Positions 37,101-49,800 are shown, counted from the stretch's first letter. The stretch: DNA of 64,000 nt from Pseudoscleropodium purum (GCA_963969395.1 OZ017796.1:11410501-11474500); one strand, 5' to 3'. Program-made: numbers and translations. The notes: generated by a model from the letters alone, not told the origin.

Positions 37101-40100
37101 TTGTGATTGCGAAGCCATTAGATATTTATTATTTTCTCATAATGCTGGGTCCAGTGTTCAAGGCATCCTTGTCACTGCGTCATGGTCTGGTCTGAAAAGA
37201 ATTATAATTTATTTTTCTTCTCCTCATTTTAAGCCCTTAGAGCAACCAAATTTACAGAGCTGAACGTTCCTGGTTGCTTACATCGATTCGACTTTATGTC
37301 GAAAAATGCTCGAGCCTCTAGACTCTTGAGCATTATCTAGTCTTCAATGCTTAGTTGACTAGTCCATGCATTTTAAAGTCTTTTCTGGTTGAGTGGGAGA
37401 GGGCTACTACCCACTCTTGGAGGTTTTTGATTCTATAGTTCAACTTAGCATTATATCCCGGTTCTCAAAGATTATCTAGTCCTATCACTCCGGCCCTCTA
37501 TCCCTCTCTCTATAGCCGTGCCGAGTTGGTCTTAGAGTGAACTATTTCCTCTCGTCGCTCGCCTCTAAGTCATATGACGGACTCACGCGGACCTCGGTTT
37601 TGCAGGCTCTTGGAATGGGGGCGTTTTTGGGTGTGGCGAATGCCTCAGATCAACCACCGAAGTTCATCCACTTAAAATACATGCCTCCAGATGGTGTTGT
37701 CTACAAGAGGGTGGCCATTGTTGGTAAAGGTAGGATTCTGATATAATTAGACACCGAAAATGGTGTACGTCTCTGGAGGATTGTGGGTTGGAAATTGACC
37801 CTACTATTGCATGGCAGGTATCTGCTTTGACTCAGGAGGTTACAACATTAAGACAGGTGTGAATTGCGGTGTGGAACTCATGAAATTCGATATGGGCGGA
37901 GCTGGTGCAGCTCTTGGAGCAGCCTCCGCCATTGGTGCCCTTAAACCGAAGGGAATTGAGGTATGATCGGTATTTTGTGGAGATTCGGACCGCTGTCTTT
38001 TGGGGATTTGCATGGACTTGCCACCTGCACTATAGAGTTAACATCTTGCCTGGTATGATTGAATCAATTGATACGCGTTAATAATATCAAATCAATGGTG
38101 GGGTCTGCAGGTTCACTTTATCAGTGCAGTATGCGAGAACATGATCAGCGGCAGGGGCATGCGCCCTGGTGACATTGTAACAGCTATGAACGGCGTCACT
38201 ATTGAGGTTCGCATAATCTGCCCAATTATTGTCAGTATTTTGAGAAAAATGGATTTTTCTTGCTTGTTGTCAAGGACGAAGTTTAGAGGTATGTTCAATC
38301 CTTCTAAAAGGTTTGTATGTGTGTAAACAGGTTAATAACACGGACGCAGAAGGGAGGCTGACCCTTGCAGATTCCTTGGTATACGCTTGTCGTCTTCGTG
38401 TGGATGCGGTAAGTTAAGTATCAGGGGAAAGTTGATCAATAATAATCACATTGTCTATGACTGCCAGTATTGTTGTTTGTAAAGCCTTGTTCTGGGAAAC
38501 ATTTAGCCCTTATTGCCTTGAGGTCTTGATTCAAGGACTTTTTTGTCTTTAAAGATCAATACTCAACTATAAGTACACCTTTTCATGTATAAATTGGTGG
38601 ACAAGCGAGTCGATGCGTTTGATTCTTTCAATTGTGCACGAAGGAACCGTCTCTTTCATAGAAGCTCAATAAATCTCACGTTGAGATAGAATGTAGCATC
38701 GGGTGTTTTCCATGCAGAATGCACTGGCAACCCCCACGGGGGATTTCTCATGTGGGGACATTCTACAGCGGAGGTTCCCGTTACAACATGTGTCCCCTCC
38801 GTTTGCTTAAGCATGCATGTGACTCTCCTTTTGAGCAAACCAACTTTATTTTCTACGCAGATTGTGGACCTGGCAACCTTGACAGGAGCATGCGTGGTGG
38901 CTCTCGGACATGATGTTGGCGGTAAGGACTTTGCTCTTTGTTTTGTTTATGTAGCGGAAGTTAATGTACACTGTGACCAAGAGTCAACCTCTTTTCTCAA
39001 CTGATCTATGCCATTCGTTCTTAGCACGACTGAAAGTTTTGTTCTTTTGCGAGACTGACTTCAAAATTCATTACCTCTGTAAAAGAGCTGATTTTAAAAT
39101 ACCGTTCTCCGTCGGACGCAGGATTCTTCACTCCTAGTGCTTCCATGGCGCAACAGTTAGAAACAGCTGCACAGATTGCTGGAGAGAAGATCTGGCGAAT
39201 GCCGCTCGTTGAACCGTAATCATTGTTCAGAACCTCTTTTAAGTTACCACTATTATTTTAGCTTCTGGTTTTCATCGTAATTACGTGATCTAGTTGATGG
39301 TGAATTCAGGTCATGCTTGGGCTGAGCCCAGTGGTCTTGATCACAAAATAGTTTCGTTTATTTCCATTTCATCAATTGCTTCCTAATTGTTGTGAGTGGT
39401 GGTTATGAAGGTACAAGGAAGCACTCAAAAGTCCCATTGCTGACCTCGTGAATACAAGCGGCCGCGATGGAGGTAGTATCAAGGCAGCGCTTTTCTTAAA
39501 AGAGGTATAGATGGTCATATTACCCTGTTCTTATGTTCATTTTGCGTCATGCCAATCACATCCTCGTAAGATCCTTAATTTGAGCCTAGCGTCAGTTCTT
39601 TCACAGAGCTATCTTAGCATCAGCTCTTTCTCAGAGGAATTTCACATGTAGTTATTAATGCTGTGGTTATATACTCTAAAATGCCGTGTTTCAGGGTGCC
39701 AAAATTGTGACATTCGAGTGCGCTCTAACAACTAGGACTTGTATAGATTTGAGGTTTCAGTCTGGCAACTGAAACCTGTGCCAATTTCACTGCAATCCAC
39801 AATTTTAACGAATGAGGTTCTGCTTGTTCTGAGGACAATAAACATTGACTGGTATCATATGTTCCTTCTGCAAAGTCACTAACTTACACCCAACTCTCTG
39901 TAATGATGCACTCTAATTGCACAGTCCCTGTATGTCCTCAGAACAAGCCCTCTGTCATATTGTGTACACATCTGATTGGACAACTCCCACATTTCAAGCT
40001 GTGAGCACATGTTAGTGCATTCAAGAGTTCCACATGCAGTGCCAGTAGAGAGGGTTATGCGAACGTTAAGGGTTATCGATGTGTTCTTCTAGATCATGGC

Positions 40101-40272
40101 AGATTTGATAAGGTGGTGAGGTGTCGTGTTGCAGTTTGTGGCTCCAGGGACGGAATGGGCTCACTTGGACATTGCTGGACCAGTGTGGAACCGAAAGACT
40201 GGCACTGCAACGGGCTACCCAGTGCGGACGCTGGTGAAGTGGATCGATCAGCAGCAGATCGCACCGTCTTGA
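34196..40272 (+). CDS. LAP: Leucine aminopeptidase, M17 family (plant LAP)
   Basis: Sixteen exons: 34196-34294, 34503-34664, 35043-35116, 35243-35354, 35491-35619, 35792-35878, 36601-36727, 36994-37079, 37606-37729, 37818-37960, 38111-38206, 38331-38408, 38861-38921, 39122-39215, 39411-39504, 40135-40272. All are GT-AG and phase closes to 567 residues. M17 metal-ligand and catalytic motifs are intact: VGKG and [18 protein letters not shown], and NTDAEGRL with the D, E and R residues. PANVLTP and LATLTGA are also present. Known role: a hexameric, two-metal peptidase releasing N-terminal residues (and Cys-Gly); plant forms are often plastid-targeted. The model starts at [17 protein letters not shown], with no transit peptide; one could lie in an upstream exon. 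The exon at 35792-35878 adds 29 residues ([20 protein letters not shown]) just before the segment that leads to PANVLTP. Confidence 0.96.
34781..34994. mobile_element. TTAA-flanked element in a leucine aminopeptidase intron
   Basis: TTAA at 34777-34780 and 34995-34998. The left end is CCTCTAAAATACGAAGG and the right end reads GGTCCTTTAGGGG. It is 214 bp and wholly inside the intron between exons ending at 34664 and starting at 35043. Confidence 0.68.
36082..36302. mobile_element. Second TTAA-family copy in a leucine aminopeptidase intron
   Basis: The right end is clear: GGCATTTAGGGG followed by TTAA at 36303-36306. The interior matches the 34781-34994 copy (CAGATGAGGCAAAATTTTAC versus CAGATGGGCCAAAGTTTACA, then GAACATTGCAT). 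The left end is uncertain; a TTAA at 36078-36081 is the best candidate, but the adjacent sequence no longer resembles the family end. Confidence 0.55.
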
Positions 40273-41400
40273 CATTCAATCGTCCAAGTAATGCCGTTCT
40301 GGCCATGCAATGTGAGATTCATTGATTCACCCCTAATCCTGGGTGTAAGTTATATGGTACTCTAGTTGTCAAACCACTATAATTACTTGAGCAGTGGTGT
40401 ACATACTTGGCGAGAACTATTGTACAGACAGAAAAATTTCTCTGCGGCATCATTTTTACCATCACCAATAATCATGTCCATTTACAGTTGCCCTTGACAA
40501 ATGCCAAGGAAGGATGTGGATAACGGTTAGTAATACATTATGGCAAGACTCAAGACTTTATGGAATAACTTGGTACTCAAGTGGGAAGCGAGCACATCTT
40601 TTTCATGCTTTCGTAGTGATTTTCAGATTGCGTGTAATCTAATGTCGTTTCTTCAGAATCAATTAGATTGTTGCGCTTTTGGTTGGGATTAATTACTCAG
40701 TGTATACTGGTAAAGGTTAGCTCACTGATCAGATTGTGTCCGGCTCTTCCACATTTCTCAGCAGCCAATTGCCGTTAAAGGATTGTAGGAAAAAGGTTCT
40801 CTGCTTTTGGTCAAGTGCTGTGAGATACATTCTATGTTAAGATATGCTTACCCACAATCGCCACCTATTGCGATTCAGGAAAAAATGACTGGAATAAACT
40901 GACTAAAAACACTGATTTGAAGGAAGGAAGGAAGAGTTCTCTTTTAGCAATTTTGAAGGACGGGTTGCTAATGTAGAGAACCTCAGACCCCAATTGATGA
41001 GATATTCACGCGTTCATCTTGTAGAGCATCAGTAATTGATATTAGTAGCAAATCACGCATTTTGAAAGAGATATGTGATATTTAGAAAAAAACTTACATG
41101 GTTCAAGTGTGAAAAAATCTTTGCAAACCTTGGTCAAATGAATTTAGAAGTATATTTCCAAGTTTGAAAACAAACCATTATTATGATTTCTATTTTCTAT
41201 TTTAGAATTTAGGGTAGACTAAATTTGGGAAGTGATCAATATGGTAGAACACAAATCCTAAATTTCTTGTGTATGTGTTCAAAGTACTAAATTTTTAATA
41301 TATGTGGTGTTCCTTCAAGAAAGGAACTATGTAAAACTTTGGTAGATTTCTATTTATTTATATAAAGTATAATACACATCTATATGACAATATCAATATT
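40273..41400. other. 3' flank of leucine aminopeptidase and intergenic sequence
   Basis: The first several hundred bases should be 3' UTR. Composition then falls to the AT-rich background at about 41.05 kb. No gene or RNA is recognised. Confidence 0.5.
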
Positions 41401-41404
41401 TTAA

Positions 41405-41943
41405 CCCTTAAATGCCGAGGGCCTTTTTGGAAAAAAACAAACAACCCAACTTATGTTATGGATATGGTCACACTTCTTTTATAAGATCCTATAATCAATT
41501 GTTTTTTCATTTATTTTAGATAGTACCATAAGCAATCTCATTAGAGTGGTGAAGCTAATTACATCTACAAAAATGGATGAAATCTCTAATATATGGATGA
41601 AATTTTATTGATTCATCCATTGAAAGATGTACATTCATCCAAAATAGGGTGATACTATCCCAAGATTTTGTAGCATTTTTCAATTTCATCCATTGAAAAA
41701 GAAAGAATATCTCACCAAATATCCCCTATAAAAAATTTTGCATTACTTTTTAGTGAAAATTTGCTTCAAAAAATAAATCCTATCTATGGTTTAATACTCA
41801 AAATTTTTCATTTCTTAAATCATTATTTTTTTGCATATGATTCAACATCCAAAATTTTAATTTCATTGTTTTCTTGCCTCAATGCAAAAGAAATAACAGT
41901 TTTGAATAATTTTGCAGCAAAAAAAGTCTAAGGATTTTAAGGG
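41405..41943. mobile_element. TTAA-flanked element, 539 bp
   Basis: TTAA at 41401-41404 and 41944-41947. The left end is CCCTTAAATGCCGAGGGCC and the right end reads AAGGATTTTAAGGG. The inverted ends match for about the first 9 bases. It has no coding frame. Confidence 0.66.
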
Positions 41944-41947
41944 TTAA

Positions 41948-43397
41948 ATTTTTATGAGTATCAAAAAATATTGAAATACAATTCAAACAAAGATTGGTTT
42001 TATCTCTAATTGATTTTGGTGCATTATAAAGACTCCCATTAAATTTAATGCGATACTTTTGGCCAATAACTTGCCAAAGGCCATTTACGTTTCAAATTAT
42101 ACAATTTTTTTGAAAAATTAAGATTTGCCTAATTGAGTTTTTGGAAAAATTTATTTAATTTCACAAATGAATCTACAATATAAATAAGGTGATCTAGAAT
42201 ACTATATGTAAGGTTCATTGTAAGGGTCAATTTTGACCAAAACAAAATGTCAAAATTGAATTTCCAAATTAGATTAGGAAGCTTCACACCTATAACATTT
42301 ATTGACCAATATTGGAAGCCTCCCTTTTGCTTTTCTAAATGAGAGAAGCTTCCAACAAAATATTCATAAGTAGGCAAATATCAACTCTTGATTTAATCCT
42401 AGACTGTCAAGATGGTCATTGTGGAAATCATCCTTTTTAGTATTATGTGAATCAGTAGCTTAAAAAAATCCAAAAGCATTCATTGGAGGTCAAACTATTG
42501 TACAAGACCTCCCCTTTTGACACCAAATTCCAAGGATGAACATTGACACTTCTATCTTACATGGAGAGATCATTTGTCATCTAGTGGATGCTTTTAGGCC
42601 GCCACATTGTTATAGGGTTAAATTCAATATACAAGCCTACAATATCTATGGAAGAATGATCCCTTTTTTCCTTAGCAATATATAAGATTGTTAACTAGCC
42701 TAAGGGGGGCTTTTGCGTGGCCACAAAAATGGAAGTCCTAGCATGGCAACTTCCTAGCTAGCTCATGACTCTCTTGCAACTTATCACTTCACCCATGACA
42801 TTAGTGGTGCAACTTCCGCACCAATCAATGATTTTCTACAAATTATAACTAAGTTCATTCCTAAGTTTAGAGGAGGGCACAATGATCCTTCTTCTAAGGT
42901 AGGGAATGGGAATGATTTAGGTTGGTTAACAATGTTAACGTAGTTTGCTCTAAAAGCATTTGTCTTCTTCAAAATGCCCCTATAATTTGCTATAGAATGG
43001 ATATGAGGTAGTCCTTAAATTGACCTCACTTTAGCCATTATGTGAATTGAGGAAAAAGTGTTATTTATTGCAAGAGCAAATCATTCTCCTTGGTTTCCTC
43101 ACATCTCTTTACAAATTGCAAGTGAACAAATTCTAGCAAACCTACACTCACAAATATGTGCCTATGACACAAATATTTGAAAATTCATAAGTAATATAAT
43201 AATATTTCAAAAAAAATGAGACCAAGATATTGTATTACATTCCACCATCTATTTTTCTCTCTGAAAAATGAGCTAAAATTCTTTTTGTCTACAAAAACCT
43301 ATGAAAGAGGCAAACTAACCCTTGAATGGGCACTTTTATGGTTGAATCCCCATTCCCAATGACAAGCCCACATTCAACTTGTAGGTTGCAACCATTT
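41948..43397. other. AT-rich intergenic sequence
   Basis: No gene is supported. About 42.40-42.64 kb is an inverted copy of the repeat found in the first kilobase of the window and at 31.4-31.65 kb (shared word CATTGGAGGTCAAACTA). The rest shows nothing recognisable. Confidence 0.5.
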
Positions 43398-43613
43398 CAC
43401 TAGAAGAAACTTGTGTCTAAGTTGACGGATTTTTCTAGACATCTAATGTAACAAGATGTGTTTTTACGTTAACAATTACGTTCATTGTAACATGAAGATG
43501 TTATAGTGGATGTAATTGCTAATATAAAAACATGTCTTGTTACATTAGATGTCTAGAAAAATCTGTCAACTTAGGCATGGAAAAATCCAAAAAAACATAG
43601 ATTCCTTCTAGTG
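43398..43613. mobile_element. CACTA-ended foldback MITE
   Basis: It is 216 bp with termini CACTAGAAG / CTTCTAGTG, flanked on both sides by TTT, as expected for the 3-bp duplication of CACTA (EnSpm) elements. The interior is a long hairpin: GACATCTAATGTAACAAGAT on the left recurs as its near-perfect complement on the right, giving stems of about 70 bp. It has no coding frame. Confidence 0.8.
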
Positions 43614-43669
43614 TTTCCAAACAAAGCTAAGAATTTGTTTTTTTTCTCTTTTTCAAGGTTGGGACTAAT

Positions 43670-43946
43670 CGTGGTTGTCATAACAGGCGAGTTAGGGTCA
43701 TCGGACGGGACAGATGGACGGTCCGGACGGCTTTAATTTTGTAACTTGTACAATTTTGCGGAATGACACGTCACCTCGTCCATGCCCTGACAATCTTGTC
43801 CGCGCCCAGCATGTTCCTTAATCCACATGGCATCCACGTGGCCTATTTTTCCATTATCAAAAAGTCAACTATGTGTTGACTGTATTGGACGGGCGGGACC
43901 TCTAACGGACGGGCGAATTGGACGTCCGTCCACTATGACAACCATG
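43670..43946. mobile_element. CATGGTTGTCATA MITE, copy 3
   Basis: This 277-bp copy lies in the same orientation as the one at 27292-27594 and lacks about 25 bp of the GGACGG-rich part. The ends are CGTGGTTGTCATA / TATGACAACCATG. A perfect 8-bp duplication, GGACTAAT, is present at 43662-43669 and 43947-43954. Confidence 0.87.
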
Positions 43947-44295
43947 GGACTAATAAGGTCACTACACATGTCCTAAAACAATGTGCAAGAAAGTAGGAAG
44001 TAGTGAGTGGGGAAGTAATTAATTCTTGAACGATGAGAATTGGAAGACTTTACATATTAGATATATTTTCAGACTAGCTCTTGGCTTCCAAAACTCATAG
44101 CAATTTCAATTCAAGGTATGAAATTACCAAAGTATTTACAATCCCTATGATTTCTATATTCTGATATGGCAAAAATTTTGCATTGCCTTATATTACTCTC
44201 GAACATGTACGGGATCGCTTAAGTGATCGACTATGGGTGATCCTACCATAGAGTAGGCTACCTTAAGTGTAGAGGAAGGAAATATGTAATTTAAC

Positions 44296-45174
44296 CCCTA
44301 AATGCTCAAGGCATTTTTTAAGCTTCTAGGAATTTGCTCTAAATTGAACAAAAAGTCAACATTTTAGTAAATTGTATCAATTTTTTTTGAATTGTAACCA
44401 TACAAAATCCAACTAGATATATAATTAGAGATCACATTAGAAGATAAAACATGACAATATCACTTACAAATTGAAAGCCATTATAATATTTGACCATGAA
44501 GGGATTAAAATTGTGAAAGCAATTTGAAGTCTTTCAATCCTTTTTTCACATGTCAAATCTAAAAAACTAGTCACCAAAAAAATATAAGGTTAAAGGACAT
44601 AACATGCATAACCTTGACCAATTTGTAACTTCTAAAAATCTCTTCTACAATTTTTTTAAATGGATTTCTAATGCGAATTATTCTTTGAGATTTGTACCTA
44701 CTACAAAAAGCCAAGATTGCAATGGATACCTTTGCACAAAATCTTGAATAGAAATATTATAATCAATCATTTTCAAAATTGAATTTTTGATGCTAAAACT
44801 AAATTTCAAAAAGAACTAGTGTGGTTAGTGCAATTACCACAATCAAAATCAAAATAAAAGTCATTTTCTAATTTTTAATTTATATATAAAAACCTTTGAA
44901 ATCCAATAACTTGCATGCCATGAATTGGAATGCCATGAAACAAAGCCCGTGCACCCCTCTTGGCTGAGGACTTTTGGACAATATCAAGAATGCAATTGGA
45001 GGATTTATGGTCTAGAAGATCTTAGTGTAACAAACAAACATAACTAAACAACCTATCTTAAGTTATTGATTTTTCAAAAATAGAAAAAAATAGTAAAAAT
45101 AGCAGCTTGGTTAAGTTTTATTTAACTTCAAAGTATTTGTCGAAACCAGAATTTGGTGCTTGGGCATTTACAGG
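44296..45174. mobile_element. TTAA-flanked element abutting a promoter, 879 bp
   Basis: TTAA at 44292-44295 and 45175-45178. The left end is CCCCTAAATGCTCAAGGC and the right end reads GGTGCTTGGGCATTTACAGG. It carries one inverted copy of the ~250-bp unit that is arrayed at 20.4-24.9 kb, and it is the fuller, reversed version of the 20703-21343 element. It has no coding frame. Confidence 0.72.
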
Positions 45175-45221
45175 TTAAGTTTACGTCTGTACTACTCCCA
45201 GGAAGATTAAATGCCCCCCCT

Positions 45222-45232
45222 TTTATAAATAA
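45222..45232 (+). promoter_or_regulatory. Putative TATA box of the MRH membrane-protein gene
   Basis: TTATAAATAA lies in the short interval between the TTAA element and a stretch that reads like a plant leader. A telo-box-like GGGTTTAGGGTTT follows at about 45297. Position relative to a transcription start is inferred, not observed. Confidence 0.5.
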
Positions 45233-46862
45233 CTGAATCCAAGAAAGTGTAATCTCTGCCCGCCCGTCCGGAAGAGGGCTCTTTCAACTTCAACAGGGTT
45301 TAGGGTTTGTGAGTGTTCATCTTCCGGAGAGTCCAAGTCAGTGCAGGTTGATTGGATTTTGGACTTGGATTGCGCCTAGATCAAACAGGCCTCGAACTTC
45401 TTATTAGAATTCGACTTTAGGGCTTCTCCATGCGCTTCCGCATCACCGAATGCTTGGAGTGCGCTCATGATTTGTGCAGGTAATTTTGAGCGTGAATCAT
45501 GTCATCGCGCCTGAATTTTGATCAATGTACACGAGTGCTGGAAAGTGTTGAGTTTGATTCGAATCACTTGGAAGGCTTGTTTGCGAGTTAGTAATATGGA
45601 CTGTTTCTACACGGAGTTTCTTTTTTGTGATTGCTTGGAGCGATCGAGGAAGTGAGGTTGCGCGTTCTCTGTTGGATAGTAAGTCGCGGTGGTGCGGTTT
45701 GTTCTGGTGGGGCTTTAATTTTCTGGTTTGCGTGAGGTCGGAGTGTGAGCAAAAGAATCCTGGTGGAAAAGATTCAATAGTAGCGTTTTATTGAGCTTCC
45801 GGGAAAGCTCTCAAGCATACTTGATAGAATTGATTGAATTTTGATTAGTAATGATGGGAAGTTTAATATGTCATTCCAATTGGTAAAGCCTCTCGTGTGG
45901 TCTTTTTCAGTTTTGTTGAAGGATTCAATTGCTAGCTCGTAATGTGTGTATTGTTCTTCTGAATCCTTATTTGCTGTGGATTTTCTCGTTTCTTTTGTTT
46001 TCAACTTCCGTGTTTGATGTCAGCTCATTGAGCATGGCTGGAACGGTGTGTGGAAACACAGGAAACTGTTGATTTTTTGGAGTTGTAAATTTTCTAATTC
46101 ATACGTGGTATTCCTCCTTTCTGGAAGCTCCGTGTGAGCTCTCAATTCAGCTCTTCAGTTTCTACAGCATATTTTGGGGGATGTATCAATTTTGTAGAGA
46201 GTGAAAGCGACTATATTGATAAGTCTGAGCAACTTTGTTTTCCCGGATATGCTTGTTTAGGGGTATATGATTTTGAATCTCACTCAGGCACAGATAAGTT
46301 GCATCCTTTTTTTTTGGTAAGTTCTGTGTTCAAAAGTGTGCTGATTTGTGAGGGAAAAGGCTATGACAACATTGACAACTTTTCGATGCCGTTGATCAGC
46401 GGTGTTCATCCGACTACCCTTGAAGATGCTTTTGTGCTTGGTGTTTTTTCATGCCTCACTGGTTTAGTACGAAATTATCTTGTGTCGATAGAAGTGTCAA
46501 GATTGTTGCTCTTCTTGGAGTACAACTCGGTCATATTCAATGCTCGTCTGTGAAGATACTAAATTTAGCTGGGTGCACTTCTGATAGGCGATGACCAGTA
46601 GCCTTCAGAATACCTAAAAACATCCTCAGTGATTCACCCGAATTAGAGTGCTCAGGAAAGGCTCGCAAATATGTGCAACAGGTTCTGGCCGAGCTGGCTA
46701 CTCCTCACAGGTCAGTGATGCATTAAAGTACCAATTTTTCCTTTATCTTAATCGGCTAACTCTTAATTAGCTTAAGAAAATGACATTTAGCATAAGCTGT
46801 CTCTTTTTGTTTAACGGTTTTAGGCGGATCGTGTCCACCAATGTGCAGTATGCTTGTGATGA
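45233..46862 (+). other. Leader region of the MRH gene, probably with intron(s)
   Basis: GC is raised, with many upstream ATGs and an open stretch at 46134-46553 that has no ATG at its start and no domain I recognise. A TGA stop lies in frame immediately before the chosen ATG at 46863. I read this as 5' UTR plus intron, but an unrecognised upstream coding exon cannot be excluded. Confidence 0.45.
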
Positions 46863-49800
46863 ATGCTGTCGACACTGAAAGCAAACATATTCTGGAAAGC
46901 AAGAGTTTCTCTAACCTTGTTTGGTTGCAATACAGTGCTTCTTGCGTCTTCGACCTATGTGGCTTCATTTCAGTCTGACTGCTACACGCTGGACAAGGAC
47001 GGCTATCTTTACGACTTCGTATCCTCTCTGTGATGCTAAATATTCCTTAGTTTATATTTTACTTTTATTTTATGTTTATTATTAAGCCGATTGCCTTCTT
47101 CTCAGTTTTAGGAATGTCGTAGAACAGGGTAAGTGAAGAGATGAAGCGACCTTTTAGTGAACGTCATGTGCAGCGGAAGTAGCTTCCAATAAGTGTTCTT
47201 CGTGAATTTTTTTCTTAATTAAGTGTGACTGCAGACAGATTTGAAAGGAAAGGAGTTTCAATATGCCGACCCGGTAAATTTTTGGATCCTAAGAGATTGA
47301 AGTTTAATTTGTTACCCTCGTGGAAAAAATTTCAATGATTTTTCAACCATTACAATTCATTGTGGATTCCGTGTACCCTTTGATGTTTGGGGACCAACGC
47401 GTTCTGTTTGTGACGTGGTATATTGTATTGAAATGCTGTGTTGTTAAGTCCTCTCATTATGGTTTCTTTTGGTGTATCAGGAAGGAACCTATACAATCCG
47501 TTTCTGCAAAGATGTGCAATTGAGAACTGGCAAGGTAATTAATTTTGTGAGAAATTTGAAATGCACTTATCAATTGTGAAAGTGGGTAATCGTCTGATTG
47601 AATTATCACCTTCAAACAGATTCTCTAATTTATGTGTATCTGGTATGCAGTCTATAGTAAATTTTGGTCGCTTTTCACCAGTGCACTCTTCCGCTCGGGA
47701 CGCTTCTGATGCATTCCTCCAAGTGAGTACCCTGGTGCTGTTGAATTCAGTACTTTTTACCATTTAAATTCGAACTTGTGTTTTAGGACATTTGATTGTT
47801 TATTGTTTACTTGTGACTTCACATTGAATCGGTCCTGGAGGTGAAGCTGCATCTCTTGAAATTCATTCGTGATTACCTGTGACGCTGCTCGGTTTGAATG
47901 ATTGTGAACGTAATCTTTGCAGGAATACAGATACGGGGACTTACAAGGTTGTGAAAATGAAGGCTATGATGACATCGGAAGGGGATCGACGGTAGTAGGC
48001 TCAACAGTGAACTCTGTTCTTGTCTTCCGTTCTGATGTAGTATGAAATCGCGTCGGTCTATTTACTCTGCTAGGGTGAAATTTCTTAAGTTCTCGACTGT
48101 TCAATTACTCTTTCTTAAGCTTTCGTCTTTGACGCGACCGACTCTAAGATTCTGTTGTAACGCAGGTGTCTATTATGTGTGACCGGTGTCCCAGTCCATG
48201 TCAAGGTACACAAAATCTAATTGCAAATACTTACAGTTCCATCTTTTTGAGGACAAGAGATGAACTGAGGAATCGTTTGGCTTTTTATGAACAAGTGCTT
48301 GTAAAGTTCTGTTATTTACTTACCATCGAGATACAGTACTTTGCGTTAATATCCAGTGGGCTTACTTAACCATTGCAGATCCCGATGGTTGCATATGCTT
48401 TGTGAAATCAAGTCCGTCAAAGTGTTTGTAAGCTCTTCGACCCGTTATTATTTTCTCTGCGAGTCTTAATTGACTTTGGATTGGGTTTTACTTTGCCGGC
48501 ATGATTGTGGACTTAGTTTTGAAGAAGTAGTGTGAATATTCTGTGATCCACTCAAGTTATCAGCGCATATTGTAAATATTTTGCAGCGAACGATTTTGAA
48601 AAGGATATATTTCCTGCTTATTACTGTTGTATATTTTGATCACAGGACTAGTTTGATACTGGGTCTGAATTGTGGGAATCGCGGGCCTCGAATTTTCGGG
48701 GGTGTTTCTGTTGGTTTCAGTCCAAGAGGTAAAGAGGTGGTAAGTAACTGATCTATTAGCTGAAAGATAGTCAGTGGGGACGTGACTATTGTGTGACGCA
48801 TTTCACGTTTGGGAAGTTTTATGTTCATTAAAAATTTTACTACCTTTCTTGGCAGATGCTTCATTTCAGACTCGTTTACAGCTACTTACAATCTTCCTAT
48901 TTTTTGTCTTTGACAGGTTGATAATGGTTTAGCTCAGTGGGGCTACGATTACAATACAAACTCTGATTATAGGTATGACAAACTTAAGCCTACGATCATC
49001 AGGAAAAGAGTATATTACAGTGATCCCATCAGTTTCCAATAGATTTCATCGATATCTATTCATGTATACCTATATATGGTTTATCTATTGTTTGTTTTAC
49101 ACCACACATTTATTTTCATAATCGCCATGCGTGAATTTTGTGATTTGTTGCATCCCGTCCCTAGTTGAAGCTACACTTCGCCTACACCTGTAGAATACAC
49201 ATATGTATTGGATATTGAACAGGAAACCTTGTCGATTCTTCTAACTTGTTGGTTGGACTCTCCAGTTTTGTAACGGAGCATTCTCGAGTTGTTCTATATT
49301 TATCAGCTCAAAGCACCTTAGCTAGCAAAATTGGAAAGCCTGATTTCAAGGTGAGTACCTCCAACTTCAATTTGTATCCCGTTAACTTTAGAAGTCGAGG
49401 GAGTGAAAAATTTTCTGCCTAGCGTTCACAATGTGTCGATGGCATCAGGTAGAAGTATTGAACTTACATTGATTCTTCTGGTTGTGTAGATCTTTCCAGA
49501 GAAGGGTCTGAAAGTGCAAATCTCAGGGACAGCTTCGAATGGGGTAACCGGACCCACCGTTTTGTCGCCTACCGTCTTGGAAGTCAATTGGCTATGTATG
49601 TCAGTTTTTCTCGGTCCACTATTTTGTTTACATGTTTATTTTAATCAGCGTGAGTGCTCATGAGATCATTATTTGAAAAGGTATGTCGAGTAAGAGGAGC
49701 CGATTATATTAATCTCCTAGAGGATGGTTCGTGTAATCTATCATTCTGATGTATTGCAAGATAACGCCCTTTTTTGGAATACTGAACATTCTGTGCAGGT

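Noticed and set aside
46134..46553. 140-codon open stretch upstream of the MRH gene
   Set aside because: It begins at GTG, has no domain, and lies in what reads as a leader or intron; a stop separates it from the chosen ATG.
47111..47126. Micro-exon between MRH exons 1 and 2
   Set aside because: An AG/GT-like pair brackets a few codons, but exon 1 joins exon 2 in phase without it, giving a natural YDF-TDLKGKEF join.
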